Positions 10,713 through 22,600 of a DNA stretch of 64,000 nt are shown piece after piece. The position numbers and the translations under genes are program-made. Location: NCBI GenBank assembly GCA_009767595.1, contig VSDK01024180.1, positions 153,678 to 217,677 of the forward strand, in the 5' to 3' direction. Under the pieces are notes generated by a model. It did no database searches, was not told where the DNA came from, and saw only the letters and a list, made by a program, of their open reading frames with translations. The DNA is from Symbiodinium kawagutii. Its lineage: Eukaryota; Sar; Dinophyceae; Suessiales; Symbiodiniaceae. Numbering within the stretch: the stretch's first letter is position 1; each line of letters opens with the position of its first letter.

Positions 10713-11952
10713 AGTCGTCATCTACAGCTATGCAGATGAGAATCAACAGCCCATCAATGATCCAACATATGGTTGGTACAACGATCAGTATCAAGAAGAA
10801 TGGTACCAGGATTATGATCAGGATTGGTATGGCCATCAAGGACATGATGAGGAGCATCACTATGAGCAACAGCAACATCAACCACAGCAGCTTGCTTTAC
10901 CACCACCACCACAGCAGACATCAGAGCATTCCATCAGCACCATGCAAGCAGTGCACATCGGAGCAGCTCAATCCATCAACAAGTTGGAGGTTGAGATCAA
11001 CGACATCAAGCAAGACTCCTACCACATTATGATTGACAGCGGTGCAGCAACACATGTTTGTCCACCATGGTTTGGAACATCGTTTCCTCTCCATCAGATG
11101 AGTGAAGCAACGAAGCCAAGTTTGGAGACCGTCACCGACGAGGACATCTATGTGTATGGATATCGCTGGACCCATTGCATCAACGACAACGAGCAGCAGT
11201 TGGTCATCCCCTTCTTCGTTTGTGACGTCAAGAGTCCCATCTTGCCAGTCACCAGGCTTATCCATCAAGGCTTTGAAGTCAACTTGAAGCAGAATCCAAC
11301 CATCACAAACACCAACTTCAGCAGTGACATCACACAGAAAGATGGACTGTTCTACATCCATCTTACACCAGCAGATCTGCCAGCAGGACATCAGCTTGTC
11401 ATCACCAGCATCGGTGAACAACAAGTTGCGATGATAGCACCAACCACACTTGGCAATCCCATCACACACAACAATGACTACTGGACCATGAACAACGAGG
11501 GCTACCTCATTCGCATCCACAAGCGGCTCAAGAAAGCAATGTTCATGCCATCAAAGGGATGTCCCATCCCTGTTGAGTGGCTTGAGGATTACAGGAAAAC
11601 CATCATCAGGCAACCAGGTCAAGAGAGAAAGGTCATCGAGGAAAGGTATCAGCAGCTCAGCAAGAGCGATCAGTTGAAGGTCATCGAAGGTTCATCATGG
11701 ATCGGGGAAACCTGGTTCAAACCAAAGAAGGGTGCGCTTGTGGACATCCAGTCCACGGTGACCCCATCACAGGTCAAGCATGAGCATCAAAGAACACAAC
11801 CACGGAAAAGGGCATTCGTTGAGAAAAGGCCATCAGGTTTACAGCAACAGGCATCAGGAGATCAACAGAAGAGACGGACATCAAAGACTGAAAAGAAGGC
11901 AACATCAGATTCAAAGACAGTACAAGGGATAACCCAAAGCCAGTATACATAG
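10678..11952 (+). CDS. Protease-containing part of copia-type polyprotein (frame two)
   Basis: The biologically meaningful part of frame two starts within the zinc knuckle at 10678; the frame is open from 10309 only because of low complexity. A Gln/His/Tyr-rich linker precedes the DSGAATHVCP protease motif, where the Asp is catalytic. The C-terminal 120 residues are Lys/Gln/Ser-rich and match nothing I know. There is no own start codon in good context, so it would need a +1 shift to be expressed. Confidence 0.72.
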   Translation, partial: CGQPGHIARDCRVVIYSYADENQQPINDPTYGWYNDQYQEEWYQDYDQDWYGHQGHDEEHHYEQQQHQPQQLALPPPPQQTSEHSISTMQAVHIGAAQSINKLEVEINDIKQDSYHIMIDSGAATHVCPPWFGTSFPLHQMSEATKPSLETVTDEDIYVYGYRWTHCINDNEQQLVIPFFVCDVKSPILPVTRLIHQGFEVNLKQNPTITNTNFSSDITQKDGLFYIHLTPADLPAGHQLVITSIGEQQVAMIAPTTLGNPITHNNDYWTMNNEGYLIRIHKRLKKAMFMPSKGCPIPVEWLEDYRKTIIRQPGQERKVIEERYQQLSKSDQLKVIEGSSWIGETWFKPKKGALVDIQSTVTPSQVKHEHQRTQPRKRAFVEKRPSGLQQQASGDQQKRRTSKTEKKATSDSKTVQGITQSQYT

Positions 11953-13693
11953 ATTACTCTCGACAAAATGGTACCTTGAACTCAAAAGCAAGCAAGTGCA
12001 GAACAAACCTTGATGCAACAACAAGCAGCTACTGAGTTCGTCACTGTTTGTTCTTTGCCTCCTTGAACATGTCCACATTTGGCCCCTTACCAGGGGGTTT
12101 GGGCACTTAGGTTAGTTCACAGCTGGGTATCTAACCATGACCTAAGCTCATTACTGGGCCATGGTTAGTTCGCAACTGGGTAACTAACAGGTATGGGTGG
12201 ATTTCACTGGCTTCGATCTGGGGAGGCCACCTTGAAGAACCACCACCCACAGACGTCCTCTCCGCATCTCTCCGTCGCGTAGGAAGCGAAAGATGATTCG
12301 GCTGCGACCACATCAGAACAGGCAAGCTGTGTTGATGCGTTGGAAAGAACAGTCCTGGCACCCCCAGCAAAAAGCTGATGAATTGGCTCACGGCGGTGAA
12401 TAATTTTTAATTATATTGATGGTAAATGATGGTAAAAACAAGTTCTATTTTTCAAGACTTCGTGGTGAAAACGGTGTTTTTTTTCCAGCCCAATGCCCGA
12501 AAACCCCTGCTACACGTCAGCTGCGCTGGATGTGACGATGGGTCGCAGACTTGACCGATGATCATCTCAACCACGGCTGCCAGGGCCACCATGATTCGAC
12601 CAGCCAGGTAGCCTGTGAAGCAGTACCAACCAGCCAGCCAGCCGTGTGGATCCTCGGATTCCACCATTCAAACGAGGATGGTTGTTACGGTAAAACCCCC
12701 CCGTGGAAGCCCTGAGTTCCCCTGGTAAACCAGGACGGTTGGAACATTTTGGGATGCTTGGGATGCCAATTTTCAGCAGCAACCAGCTGCGCCAGTTGAC
12801 TCCCAGGGTCTGAACCCTGGTGATCCCGTGGCGGCGTGCCAGGACAAGAAAGAAGACTGAGTTGCGGATCGGTTCGACGCATCTCGGTTGGGGCTGCTGC
12901 TTATAGAGACACGATGCATAGTTCACTGCAGCCATGTATTGGTTCGTAGAATAGGGAACCCATGGGAACCCAAGGAAAGCATGATTTACACTATATCAAT
13001 GTTTAATTAATCATCTGGATGATTTAGGGGTTGTTCTATGTTCAAAACCATTATCTCAGTGATTCATTTGAAATGTGGATGATGTGTATTGGTGTATTCA
13101 CAGTGGTGGTTAAGGTGAAATATTGCTGATTCATTGGGTGATATCTCAGCTTATTTGATAATGTTGAAAGATAGGTGAAAGCCTTGGATGAATTTGAGTG
13201 AACCAAAGTTCATTGACATTTTGGCCATTGAAATTCTGGACGGTACCAGCGGATTGGTTCCGAACACAAAAAAGGAGACCTGCGTTGCTCCGTCGCGCTG
13301 TTCTTGGCCGAAGATTTTGCGCTTCCGCGACCCCACCTGAAGTGTGGGGTGCACCACCCGCGGGATCGGCACAGAGCAGCGAGTGGCAATGGAAGAGTTG
13401 CAGACAGATGCTGTAGCCAACCAAGTGATCAACAAAGCAAGTAATTAGGGGTCTGGGAGAGATGGCGCTGCAGAGAGATTGACAATACAGAAATATAAGT
13501 AACCAACACGATCCAACGCAAGCCAACCCAATCCAACCAACTGAAGCAATGCTTTTGACGCTGCTGTCAAGTTTTTCTGTTTTTCTCTCGCACTGGGATG
13601 TGCCAATGCGATGCCTTGCTTTGGGGGGAAAGCACTGGAAAGCACCAACCTGTGATTAGCAAATGGCGGATGATGTTACAGGTTATAGCCGCA

Positions 13694-13807
13694 CCCTATG
13701 CTTCCACTTGCCATTATAGTAGGTAGCCAGCTGGTTTCTACCATTGTTGTAACATGTTGTAACTGAGGTTAGTCACCTACTGTTAAATGGTAACTGGAAG
13801 CATAGGG
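13694..13807. mobile_element. Inverted-repeat element, family H (CCCTATGCTTCCA ends)
   Basis: Begins CCCTATGCTTCCACTTGCC and ends TGGTAACTGGAAGCATAGGG. The inner half-repeats AGTAGGTAGCCAGCTGG and GTCACCTACT pair as well. Confidence 0.75.
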
Positions 13808-14116
13808 ACAGTTCTGATCAACTTCCGCGTCTCGGGTTCTTTTGGCCCTAAACCCTGATCACTCTCCCGCCCTCCATCCTTGACCCACCAGGCACTTTTG
13901 AGGGTGCCTCCATGGTTTTCACATGGTGATACTGCTGGTCTTTTGAGCAAGGGTCAGACCTCAATACCAGACATTGACAGCACTTTTTTCATTGTGAAGC
14001 GTTTTCTGCCGTGAGACACTGGGGGCCAAACAAGCGACTACTTGGATGTTCATCTTCCAGGATGTAACTGGCGATTGAGTATAGGGATTGTAAGTTACAA
14101 CAATCCGTATGATATC

Positions 14117-14224
14117 AACCCCGGATTAATAAACCCCTAGTTGATTTCTAGGGGGTATCACCTAAAACCCTTGCTTTTCCATTAAAACGGGACCCCCATC
14201 AACCTAGGGTCTATTATTCCTGGG
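14117..14224. mobile_element. Inverted-repeat element, family I, degenerate copy
   Basis: GGATTAATAAACCCCTAGTTGAT at the left and an inverted CAACCTAGGGTCTATTATTCCTGGG at the right. The clean copy is at 59362-59497. Confidence 0.65.
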
Positions 14225-14335
14225 TTGACGTTACATTACATATTTAATATATACGACTCACGGCTTGCAACTACTAAGTTGGATGAAACATTGCCAGTAG
14301 CAACGGCTGGCTGGCGACTGCCACTGCCACCGATT

Positions 14336-14345
14336 NNNNNNNNNN
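14336..14345. other. Assembly gap (10 N)
   Basis: Ten ambiguous bases. The sequence just after it is GC-rich. Any reading frame across it is unreliable. Confidence 0.99.
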
Positions 14346-15755
14346 CCCGGCGGGAGCCCCGCGGGTGCCTGCGGGGCCATGCAGTGGGGAAACTGCCGCA
14401 GTGCCAAAGACCGGATGAGCCTCATGTGAGGGCCTTCAAGAACGAGAGGTGGTTGCAAAGATGATTAAAGATGGGTCATTTATATAGGGTTTGAATGATT
14501 AAAAACAAAAAACATGATAAACATTTGATCAAACAGCTGGTATCACAACCTTTTAGCTCCACCATAGCTGACGACATTATAACCTCAATGGGTTAAACTG
14601 CCGAACAAGTTGACACAGGTCAAGCTAAATTCCTACCAGCAAAGCATTACTGGTTGCCATTGAGAGCTGACAATGGTAACAAAAACCCACGTTTGTTAAT
14701 GACTCATCAGTTGAAAATTCGAAATTACCTTTACTATCCTTTACAGGCTGTTGGTTTCAAACATGTTTTCCCCTAATGTTACCAAATAGTTGGTTGGTTG
14801 ACTAATTTTTCATACAGGTTGAAACCACCAACCGGTTGAACTATAACCCATTGATTGTCACCTCATGCCTGTTATCAAAGCTGCAACGGTTCGGACGACC
14901 CGCAACAAACTTCGCCCATCTTGAAGGCCCGGCTTGCGAGGTGATCGTGGAGAAAAAACCGATGGCAGGGCCGAATCCGTGACTGGCTGGTGCTTGGGAG
15001 GCGTTTGGGGTATCCCGTTCTGCCCCTTTTTTGGGGCGGAGCTGAGGACTAGTTGGGGAGTGTTGGAACCAGATGATAGTTCTTCTTTGGAGGGAAATCC
15101 TTTGCACATTTTTTTGGGGGGCTCAGAAAATCTTCTTTTGGGTTTGCCATTGAGGTTTTCCAACTGATGGAGTTTTTCTATGACCTTGGTGGGCTACCGC
15201 CCTGGTTTCAATCGATGCAGAGTGATACACCCAGCAGTGAAGGTGGTTTATTATGACCTACTAAATGTTCGATGGTTTTTTCCATAGCAACTGGGTAGCT
15301 TACAGCCACCAACTTAGATCTTCAGTGCTATTGGGATTAGATGGGCTTACTGTTTAATCATAAATCCTCCATTTTGGGGGTCCCCCATGGCTTGAGAAAT
15401 CACTATAGGACGGTTACACCATTAACCAACCATTAAACCATCATTAGCCACCATTAATCACCAATTTCTGCGTAGCATTCGTAAACCTTGTTCCCAGCTG
15501 TTCACATCACCTACATGACCAATCTAGTGCAACTGTTGGGATGAGTTCATCGCAACCACCTTTTTGTGGATGCTGACTATTGGCCCGCAACCATAGGATG
15601 GTGATGCCATGAATCAACCATAATGCCATCATTGACCACCATCAACCATCAGTTTCTATGCCACCACTTTGACCCATCATCGACCACCATTAAGGCTGAT
15701 GATATCGTAATCAAATACCCATCAAACAAGACATGTTTAGCAAGGCCGTCCAAAG

Positions 15756-15834
15756 GCAGCTGGTTCGCCATTTGTGCAACTGGTGGGGGCACATGCGGGT
15801 TCGCCATGGCCAACATGGTCTACAACCAGCTTGG
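15756..15834 (+). CDS. Candidate exon with a Gly-rich motif, gene unknown
   Basis: Bounded by AG at 15754-15755 and a GT near 15835. Phase-1 reading gives WFAICATGGGTCGFAMANMV with no stop. The CATGGG motif is loosely like the thiolase C-terminal CAAGG loop or the GGAG loop of Fringe-type glycosyltransferases. I cannot choose between them. It could belong to the same gene as 14927-14968. Confidence 0.35.
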
Positions 15835-16594
15835 GTAGGACCCGTCGCAACAGTTGGACTAGATTGGTGATGTGAACAGCTGGGGTACCAGGGCTGCCGG
15901 TTTGGACTTTCAGATGATATTTCTTCATTTCCAATGGCGTCGATGCAATTCTTGATCAGTCACATGATGCTGGAATGTGTCCATGCTTGTTGGTACCAAT
16001 TTTTTCCACTGGCTGAGAGGGAGAACATCGTTGTTTGACACCCTTTGTCACATACTTCTTATAGTGACTTCCTGCATTTTGGCTTCCCCTCACATGTCTG
16101 GGAAGGGTGCCTGTCGTTAAACGATTGCGGGTACCATCAGGGCAAATCTGAGTGAGGCCCTTGCAAAAGAATGGCAAAAAAAAAAAAAAACATGGTGTCG
16201 GTGCATGACGAAGTCCTTTCGCTCAGAGCCGAACATATGCAAATGGGTTCAAAATAAGCAAGCCACAATCATAGCTTCATACACATACAACCTGTTAATA
16301 CCCGCCACTCTAGCTGAAATCTGGTTGAGCAAATGGGTTTGAACTGTTGCATGATTGAAATCATGTCTATGCTCATGCCCCATGCGAATCCTTGAGCCCA
16401 ACACAAGATCCCACAAGTCAAACAGCAAGTAGACAGCATTGCAGTCAGCATTTTTTCCATTGCTGAACCCCACCTGTTCCAAAATTCTTTCTAACCCATG
16501 ATTAAACCACCTATTCACCAGACCTGACGTAGCGTTGGGTTATAGGAGGACCCCTTGGTGTAGCCATTCCCTGTAGCACTTCGTCACCGGCGCC

Positions 16595-16638
16595 ATGAAC
16601 AACAACGACTTTCAGCGGCTGCTGACCACCAATGACAG
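16595..16638 (+). CDS. RED exon 1, with start codon
   Basis: ATG at 16595 encodes MNNNDFQRLLTTND, matching the family's NEDFRKLL N-terminal motif. GT donor at 16639, phase 2. No AG-before-G acceptor lies just upstream, so I take this as the first coding exon. Confidence 0.75.
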
Positions 16639-19600
16639 GTGCCGCGGCAAGGATAGTGGAATGATGGTACGCGATGGTTAGTTCAGTGGCTACCATGAGC
16701 CCCCAAAACATTAAAAAAGGTAGGGTTTTCCCTCCAAAATACGGGTTATAACCTATAAAGATGTGGGTTTTGAGGGCTCATGGTAACAATAGGAGGTCAT
16801 AAACGAGAATAATAGGAAATATAGTGGCTATAATAATGACAAGCAGGCGGACACAACCAGGAGGGAATCAGGATGCTCCTCAGTCGATCATATCAGCTCT
16901 CCATGTTCTTGAGTGGACCAAGTATTTCGGAGGCATCCAACCATTTGTGAATAAACAGCGTGTGGTTTCGCGAAGTTGTTCCATGAAACGTGCGCAAAAA
17001 ATAATGGACATATTGTAAGCGCTCAGGATCAACATTTTTTGTTTGTTTGTTTGTTTGTTTGTTTGTTTGTTTGTTTGTTTGTTTGTTTGTTTGACTGGCA
17101 CGTAGGTACCGTGCCAGCTGATAGTACAGAAGATTTGTGGATGGTGATAGTGACAATGTCAAGGATAAGGACGATGACAATGTCAAGGATGAGGCCGATG
17201 AGGATGCGAATGAGGATGATGATGATTGTGATTGTTATTATAGCTGCCATTACAGTGATGATGCTGGCGAGAAACAATTAACGCTGGAATCTACAAACAA
17301 CAGAGGATCAAAACCGGGAAGCTCCAACCATCAACAGCAGGATGACAACTGGTGAAGCCATCATCACTGTGGTGGGAAAGCCTTTTTTGGAGCTCCCAGG
17401 ATGGCCTCAAACCTCCCAGATAGCGGGCTCCTGCCGGGCGCTGCCAGGGAGCTGGTGCAGCAACTAACGCAGCGGAAGAAGAGCGGAGGAGGAGTTGCGA
17501 CAGGAGGTGTCGTTGTTGGTGTCTTTTTTCTAACAACCACTGGATTACTTATACCACTGGATGGTTGGGTTTTTGTTGTGTTTTTGGGATATGATGGATT
17601 TACCATAGAACCACTAGTAATGTTGGTTTCTGATGATCGTATCTGCTACTGTTGGTTTCATGCCTATTTTCATTACTTTAGGGGGGGTTACACTAATCAG
17701 AAACCAACATTAGCAACCAGGAGTCTATTTGAGACAGATTTCTATGGATTTATGTGGTTACGAACGGGTTTTTGTAGAGTTAAACAGATCTATCTATGTA
17801 GATTACAAAAAAGTGCTTAGAATCAGAAGGTCCCTTTTTCCTGACATGTTTAGATTCCCCTTGTGATTTATTTGGTTACCATCAGAAGGTTCTTAATGAC
17901 GTGTTGAAACTCTCAGAACTCCCGTTGTTGCTTGGAACTGCACATCGCCGACGTCGTCAAGCCAGAGATTTCAAGCTGGTGAGCGGCTTTGCGCGACCAG
18001 GAGCGACGGGTCGTGGTGGAAAAGGCCAGGGCAAAGGTAAAGATGACAAAGCCATTGCGCGCATTGCGTGCCTTGGAGTTGGTGGTGCTGCAATGGTGTT
18101 TCCTTTCAGGAGTTGATGTTGGATCATGTTGGATTCATATGAATCAACCAGCCATGTGTGGGATAAACCGCAAGCTATTCAATGTAAACTGGGAATGTTT
18201 TTTTTTGGCCTGTTTATTCATGTTGACGCTGCCGTTGCAGCCCGAGAAACATCCTGCCAGTGCCAAGATTTCGCGGCGTGGGGTCGAAATAGTCAGTGTC
18301 CACATTGGCATGGTTTTGAATGATCAGAAGCTTGGTAACTAATTAGCTGGCTCATGATAGCAAGTGTTGCTTAAAAAGATCGTGAATGATGCTTGATGAC
18401 ACTCAATGACTGTTCATAGTGATGCTTACTTTCTATTTGTTGTAATACGCTGGTGAATGAACCATTGGAACTCACTTAATTAAGAATGATAATGATGCTC
18501 AGTTGCCATCAGGAACTATCTATATCCGTGTTTTAAATCGTGCTAACCATTTTATGATGATCAGCCATCATTGGTCAGTATCCTGCTCATGAGCTATCAT
18601 GAACTATCAAGAACCTTTCACCATCATTGACCATCATTAACCATCCTTTAACAACCATCATTCACCATCATATAGTCCATCAGCCATTTTTTATGACCTT
18701 CTCTGGCCATCACCAGCCGTTTTTTACCACCTTCATTAGCCATTTTTTATGACCTTCATTAACCATCATCAACCATCGCCGTTGTTTGTAGCCTTCATTA
18801 GCCATCATGACATAGCCATCATTTTATAAGCATCATTAACCATCATTATATAACCATCACTAACCATCACTAACCATCAAGAACCATCAAGAACCATCAT
18901 TACCCATCAATTCACCGTCATCAACCACTATCATAAGTTGACCTCCATGATGGTTGCTTCCCAACCGTGGCAGCTACCGAGGCGCGCTGCGAAGTACAAG
19001 CAGAAGGCCTTGGCGAAGGAGGAGAAGGTGCGATCCGATCGAGGCTGTGGATGGTTGGTGGTTGCAATCACCATTAAACTGATGGTTAGGAACAAGGGAT
19101 AATAAGCGACAATAGTGGTTAATACCGGGTAGTTCAGAAAAAACAGCCATCCGAGACGAACCACCGCTAAGACAATGGCAACCCCTTGCACCCCGATGTC
19201 AATGTTGACGGTAAGGCTGCCCGCGGCAAGAGCATAAATGGCAGTTTTTTTTTGAACGCCGCCAGGGAGCCAAAAACTCCACCAACATTGAAAAAGGGAG
19301 AACGGGGGTTTAACAACTTTCACTTGTGTTTTTGAAGGATGGCTGTTTTTTATGAACTACCCGGTATCAGTGGTTTATAATAGGGGATAGGCAAGAATTA
19401 TAGAGACTTGCAGTGATTCATAGGGGGATTACAGTGGATTAATAATCGTGGTGAAACAACAATAGGGTGAAACAACAATAGTAGTTAATAGTGGGTAATT
19501 ATGAAACAACCAATAGTGGTGAAAAACGTTTAATAAGTTGTTTCTTATGTTTAAGATTTACCAATGGTTTTTAACTTTATAAAGTTGCATATGTTCATGT

Positions 19601-22600
19601 GTATTTCATAAGCTACAAGGGACTAACATGTGGTTAGCAATAGTGGTGAAGCAACAATAGGGTTGGTTCCTCCCAGTTTTTGATCGGGTTGGGGGTTATA
19701 ATCATGAATGATGGCTAATCATAGGGGATAATAAGCAACAAGAGTGGTGAAACAACAGTAGGGTCAACAGGGAGGTTGTCAATGAGAGTTTTTTTGTCTA
19801 TATATTTGAAGGTTTGTTTGTTTGCCAACTATGAAACAAAGGATCGATACAGCCCAAAGCACACAAAGAGCATCCAGAGGGTGATGATGATGGGCTTATT
19901 ATCCCTTGTAATGGTTGGTTTTCCAGTAAAAGCATCTTGGTGTAATTAGCTACGAGGTGGGCCCCCTTAGTTTGCTAGCTTGGGTTAAAACTATAGTTAA
20001 ATTGCTTATTAATCAACTTAAAACTAGGGGGGCCCACCTGGTACCTGGTGTAAGCAAACGGTAGTGAGGGTGGCAACTTTCCCAGGTTATCTAGTTATCT
20101 AGTTGATAAGCGGCCGAGGTGCAGTAGGGGGTTGGTAGTGGTTAGTGGCTAAGGGTCACTGAGCCGCTACTGGTTGTGGTAACTCCAAGGCTGAACCACT
20201 AACCATCCATGTTGCTTACAATCCCCCGTTACAAGTTACTATCATACCATTATGGGGGATTAATCGCCAACCACCAATTACCAACCACCACGAGTTACCA
20301 CCACTAGTTACCACCATAAGTTCCCCCCGTGAGTTGCCACCATTTAAAGTTTCCATCACTTAGTACCAGTTACTAACCACCATTGGTTACCATGACTAGG
20401 TACCAACCATTATCTCAATGGTTGTTGTCATTTGCAACGCTTCACGCAGGGCCACCTGATGGATCGGTCTCAGGATGCCGAGGAGAACAAGTACCGCGAC
20501 CGCGCATCCTTACGCCGCGACATGAAGGGCGAGTACGAAGCTGGGCGGCACTTGGCGGATGGGGTGGCACGGGGTTCCATGGCTGGAGCCAGGGGTGCCC
20601 ATGTATCCCTTGAAGCGATGAGGAGCTACCAGGAGTGTTCTGACCAAATGGGAGTGGTCAAGATTGCTCAGAAAATGATGGATGAATCATGGCTTAGAAA
20701 ATGATGGATGAATCATGGCTTAGGAAATGCTTTGAAATGATTGACGGCCATGTTAAAACCATTTGAAACCATGATAACCATTTTTTATGATGGTTGATAT
20801 CCATGATAACCAATTGTTTTTTTTTAGCCATGATGCAGTAGACATTTTTTAAACCTTGTTTTGTAAAGGGTTGGCAATGATCGTTGATAACGATTAAACA
20901 TGGAAGCGCTGGGAGCTACGGCCGCGCTCGGGGGGCTGGACCTGGGTGGTAACGATGATTGCAGCGAGGTGAGTGAAGAACGATGAGTGAAGCTTAATGA
21001 CTGGCCTAAGCCTAAGATCTTTGGGGGATATTGATCATTCCCTACCCTTCCAGTTACCTTAATAGTAGGTAACCAACCCTAAAAAACAATGGTAGAAACC
21101 AGCTGGTTACCTACTATAGAGGTAACTGGAAGGGTAGGGATTCATAATAAGGGATAATAAACAACAATAACGATGAAACAACAACTGGTTGGTGGTTCCA
21201 AACCATTTTTTTATTTTCACAAACGTAATCATTAACAAATGTTTGGTTGACTAATATTTTTCATAGGGGTCGTTCAACCACCAACCAGTCGTCAATTAGT
21301 TAGTCCCTTGATATGTTGTTGATGTTTGTTATTCAGGCCAGAGGATTGGGGGTCTCCATCCGCAACATCCATTTGCAACAGGCAGGAATCGCGGTGTTTC
21401 CATCTAGGATGTTCGCCCGGAGAGGTTCCTGGTTCGATTGGGGGCTGCTCATCCAGGCAGCTATACCTGGTTCTCAAAACTGGGGACCCCAAAAACGGTA
21501 GGTTTATTACTCCACATGGTGAATGATGGATGATTTGAGGCAACCCCTATGGCTTGAGAAACGCCCACCCAGTTGATCAATCCTATAGGTTCTTCCAAGC
21601 TGCAGGGAGGCACGCCCTTGCTCCAGCCTCACAGCCTTGGTCGACCTTCTCCGCGCCCAGGAGAAGGTGGCGGCGGAATTTGAGAACCACGGCGAAGTGT
21701 CGGTGGAGCAATCCAAATACCTGGGAGGTGCTGGGGTCCTCCGATGGGTCCTCCCATGGGATCACCCTAAAACCGCTCCCCAACCAGATCCACACCCAAG
21801 CTATCCCAAGCTTCAAGTTACAGAGAGATTTGAACAACCCTAGTGAATGTGTGAGGTGAATCCTAGGTGAATCTTGGGATCTGAGGTCAAGTTTTCATGC
21901 GAAGTGGTCCGTGAGTGGTCCATGGGAGATCCGTATGAAAAAAACAGCCATTTGGGGGGTAAAGCAACCAATATTTATAGTACAACTGGGGGTGGTTAGT
22001 TAATATGGACCTCCCATTCATGACCAACATAGACCAATTAGAAATTGCGAGAATGACGTTGGATCATGATGCGCAATAGTTGGTAAGTAGTCCTTAGAAG
22101 AACCTATTGCCAACAATAGTCCGACCATGGCTCATTATCTTCTCTAAGGTCTGATAGCCAATCCCAACCGACCATATGAGATATAACTAAAGCGGGCGAC
22201 TTCAGCCAAGAGCTAGCACCATTGAACAGATCATCCACTACAGCGGCTAGCCACAGCTGATCCCGACTTCAAGGGATGAGTTCATGCCTAAGACAGGGTC
22301 TTCGTCCCCAGGAAGCATAATTTGCCAGATATCTATGGATATATTTGAATCTGATGAATATATACAATAGCTGTCCCGCTGTTTTTGCTGCAAACTCATG
22401 AGCAAGCTGGCTTATTTTGGTCAACAATAATGGATATCAGCGAGCAATATCCAGTGCCTACCACAAAACAACGATTACCCTCCGGCGAACTAACCTGGCA
22501 ATGGAAAAGCTCCACTTCTCATGGAAAACCCTGGGAAACCAGCTATGAATTACTATGAATGTTTGATTTTCCAGCCAGCCATGTTAGTTTACTAGAGGGT

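Larger units (their letters stand above)
9705..11952 (+). mobile_element. Truncated Ty1/copia-like retrotransposon, gag-protease only
   Basis: Two overlapping frames. Frame one (9705-10712, 335 codons) is Gag-like: an N-terminal domain (GGYATYEEWKFKFTAYLG near residue 26), then a Gly/Lys-rich tract and the first part of a zinc knuckle. Frame two, shifted +1, carries the rest of the knuckle (CGQPGHIARDC) and then the copia-type aspartic protease signature DSGAATHVCP at 11034-11063. It ends at a stop at 11950-11952. No integrase, reverse transcriptase or RNase H motifs follow, and I could not delimit LTRs. The break lies in an A-run at 10674-10677 inside the knuckle. It is either a dead, cut-down element or one using frameshifting. 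The gag-protease assignment is firm; activity is unknown. Confidence 0.85.
11953..16594. other. Region between the retrotransposon and RED, unassigned
   Basis: Contains two direct repeats of GGTTAGTTCNCANCTGGGTA (12112 and 12163), possibly retrotransposon remains. It also has family H (13694-13807), family I (about 14117-14224) and family C (about 14748-14836) elements and the N gap. Coding-like islands: 12250-12402 (+; RKMIRLRPHQNR then a stop), 12560-12660, 13265-13344 (+; DLRCSVALFLAEDFALPRPH), 14927-14968 (+; PACEVIVEKKPMA) and 15756-15834 (+). No product could be named. Confidence 0.5.

Noticed and set aside
12452..12935. Minus-strand frames with a hydrophobic stretch (YLAGRIMVALAAVVEMIIGQ)
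   Set aside because: A single exon-like piece without neighbours on that strand; noted as unassigned, not called.
16511..16711. Minus-strand frame with VVVVHGAGDEVL, like an alpha/beta hydrolase loop
   Set aside because: It overlaps RED exon 1, which fits the family and the splice pattern, and it has no AG-before-G acceptor.
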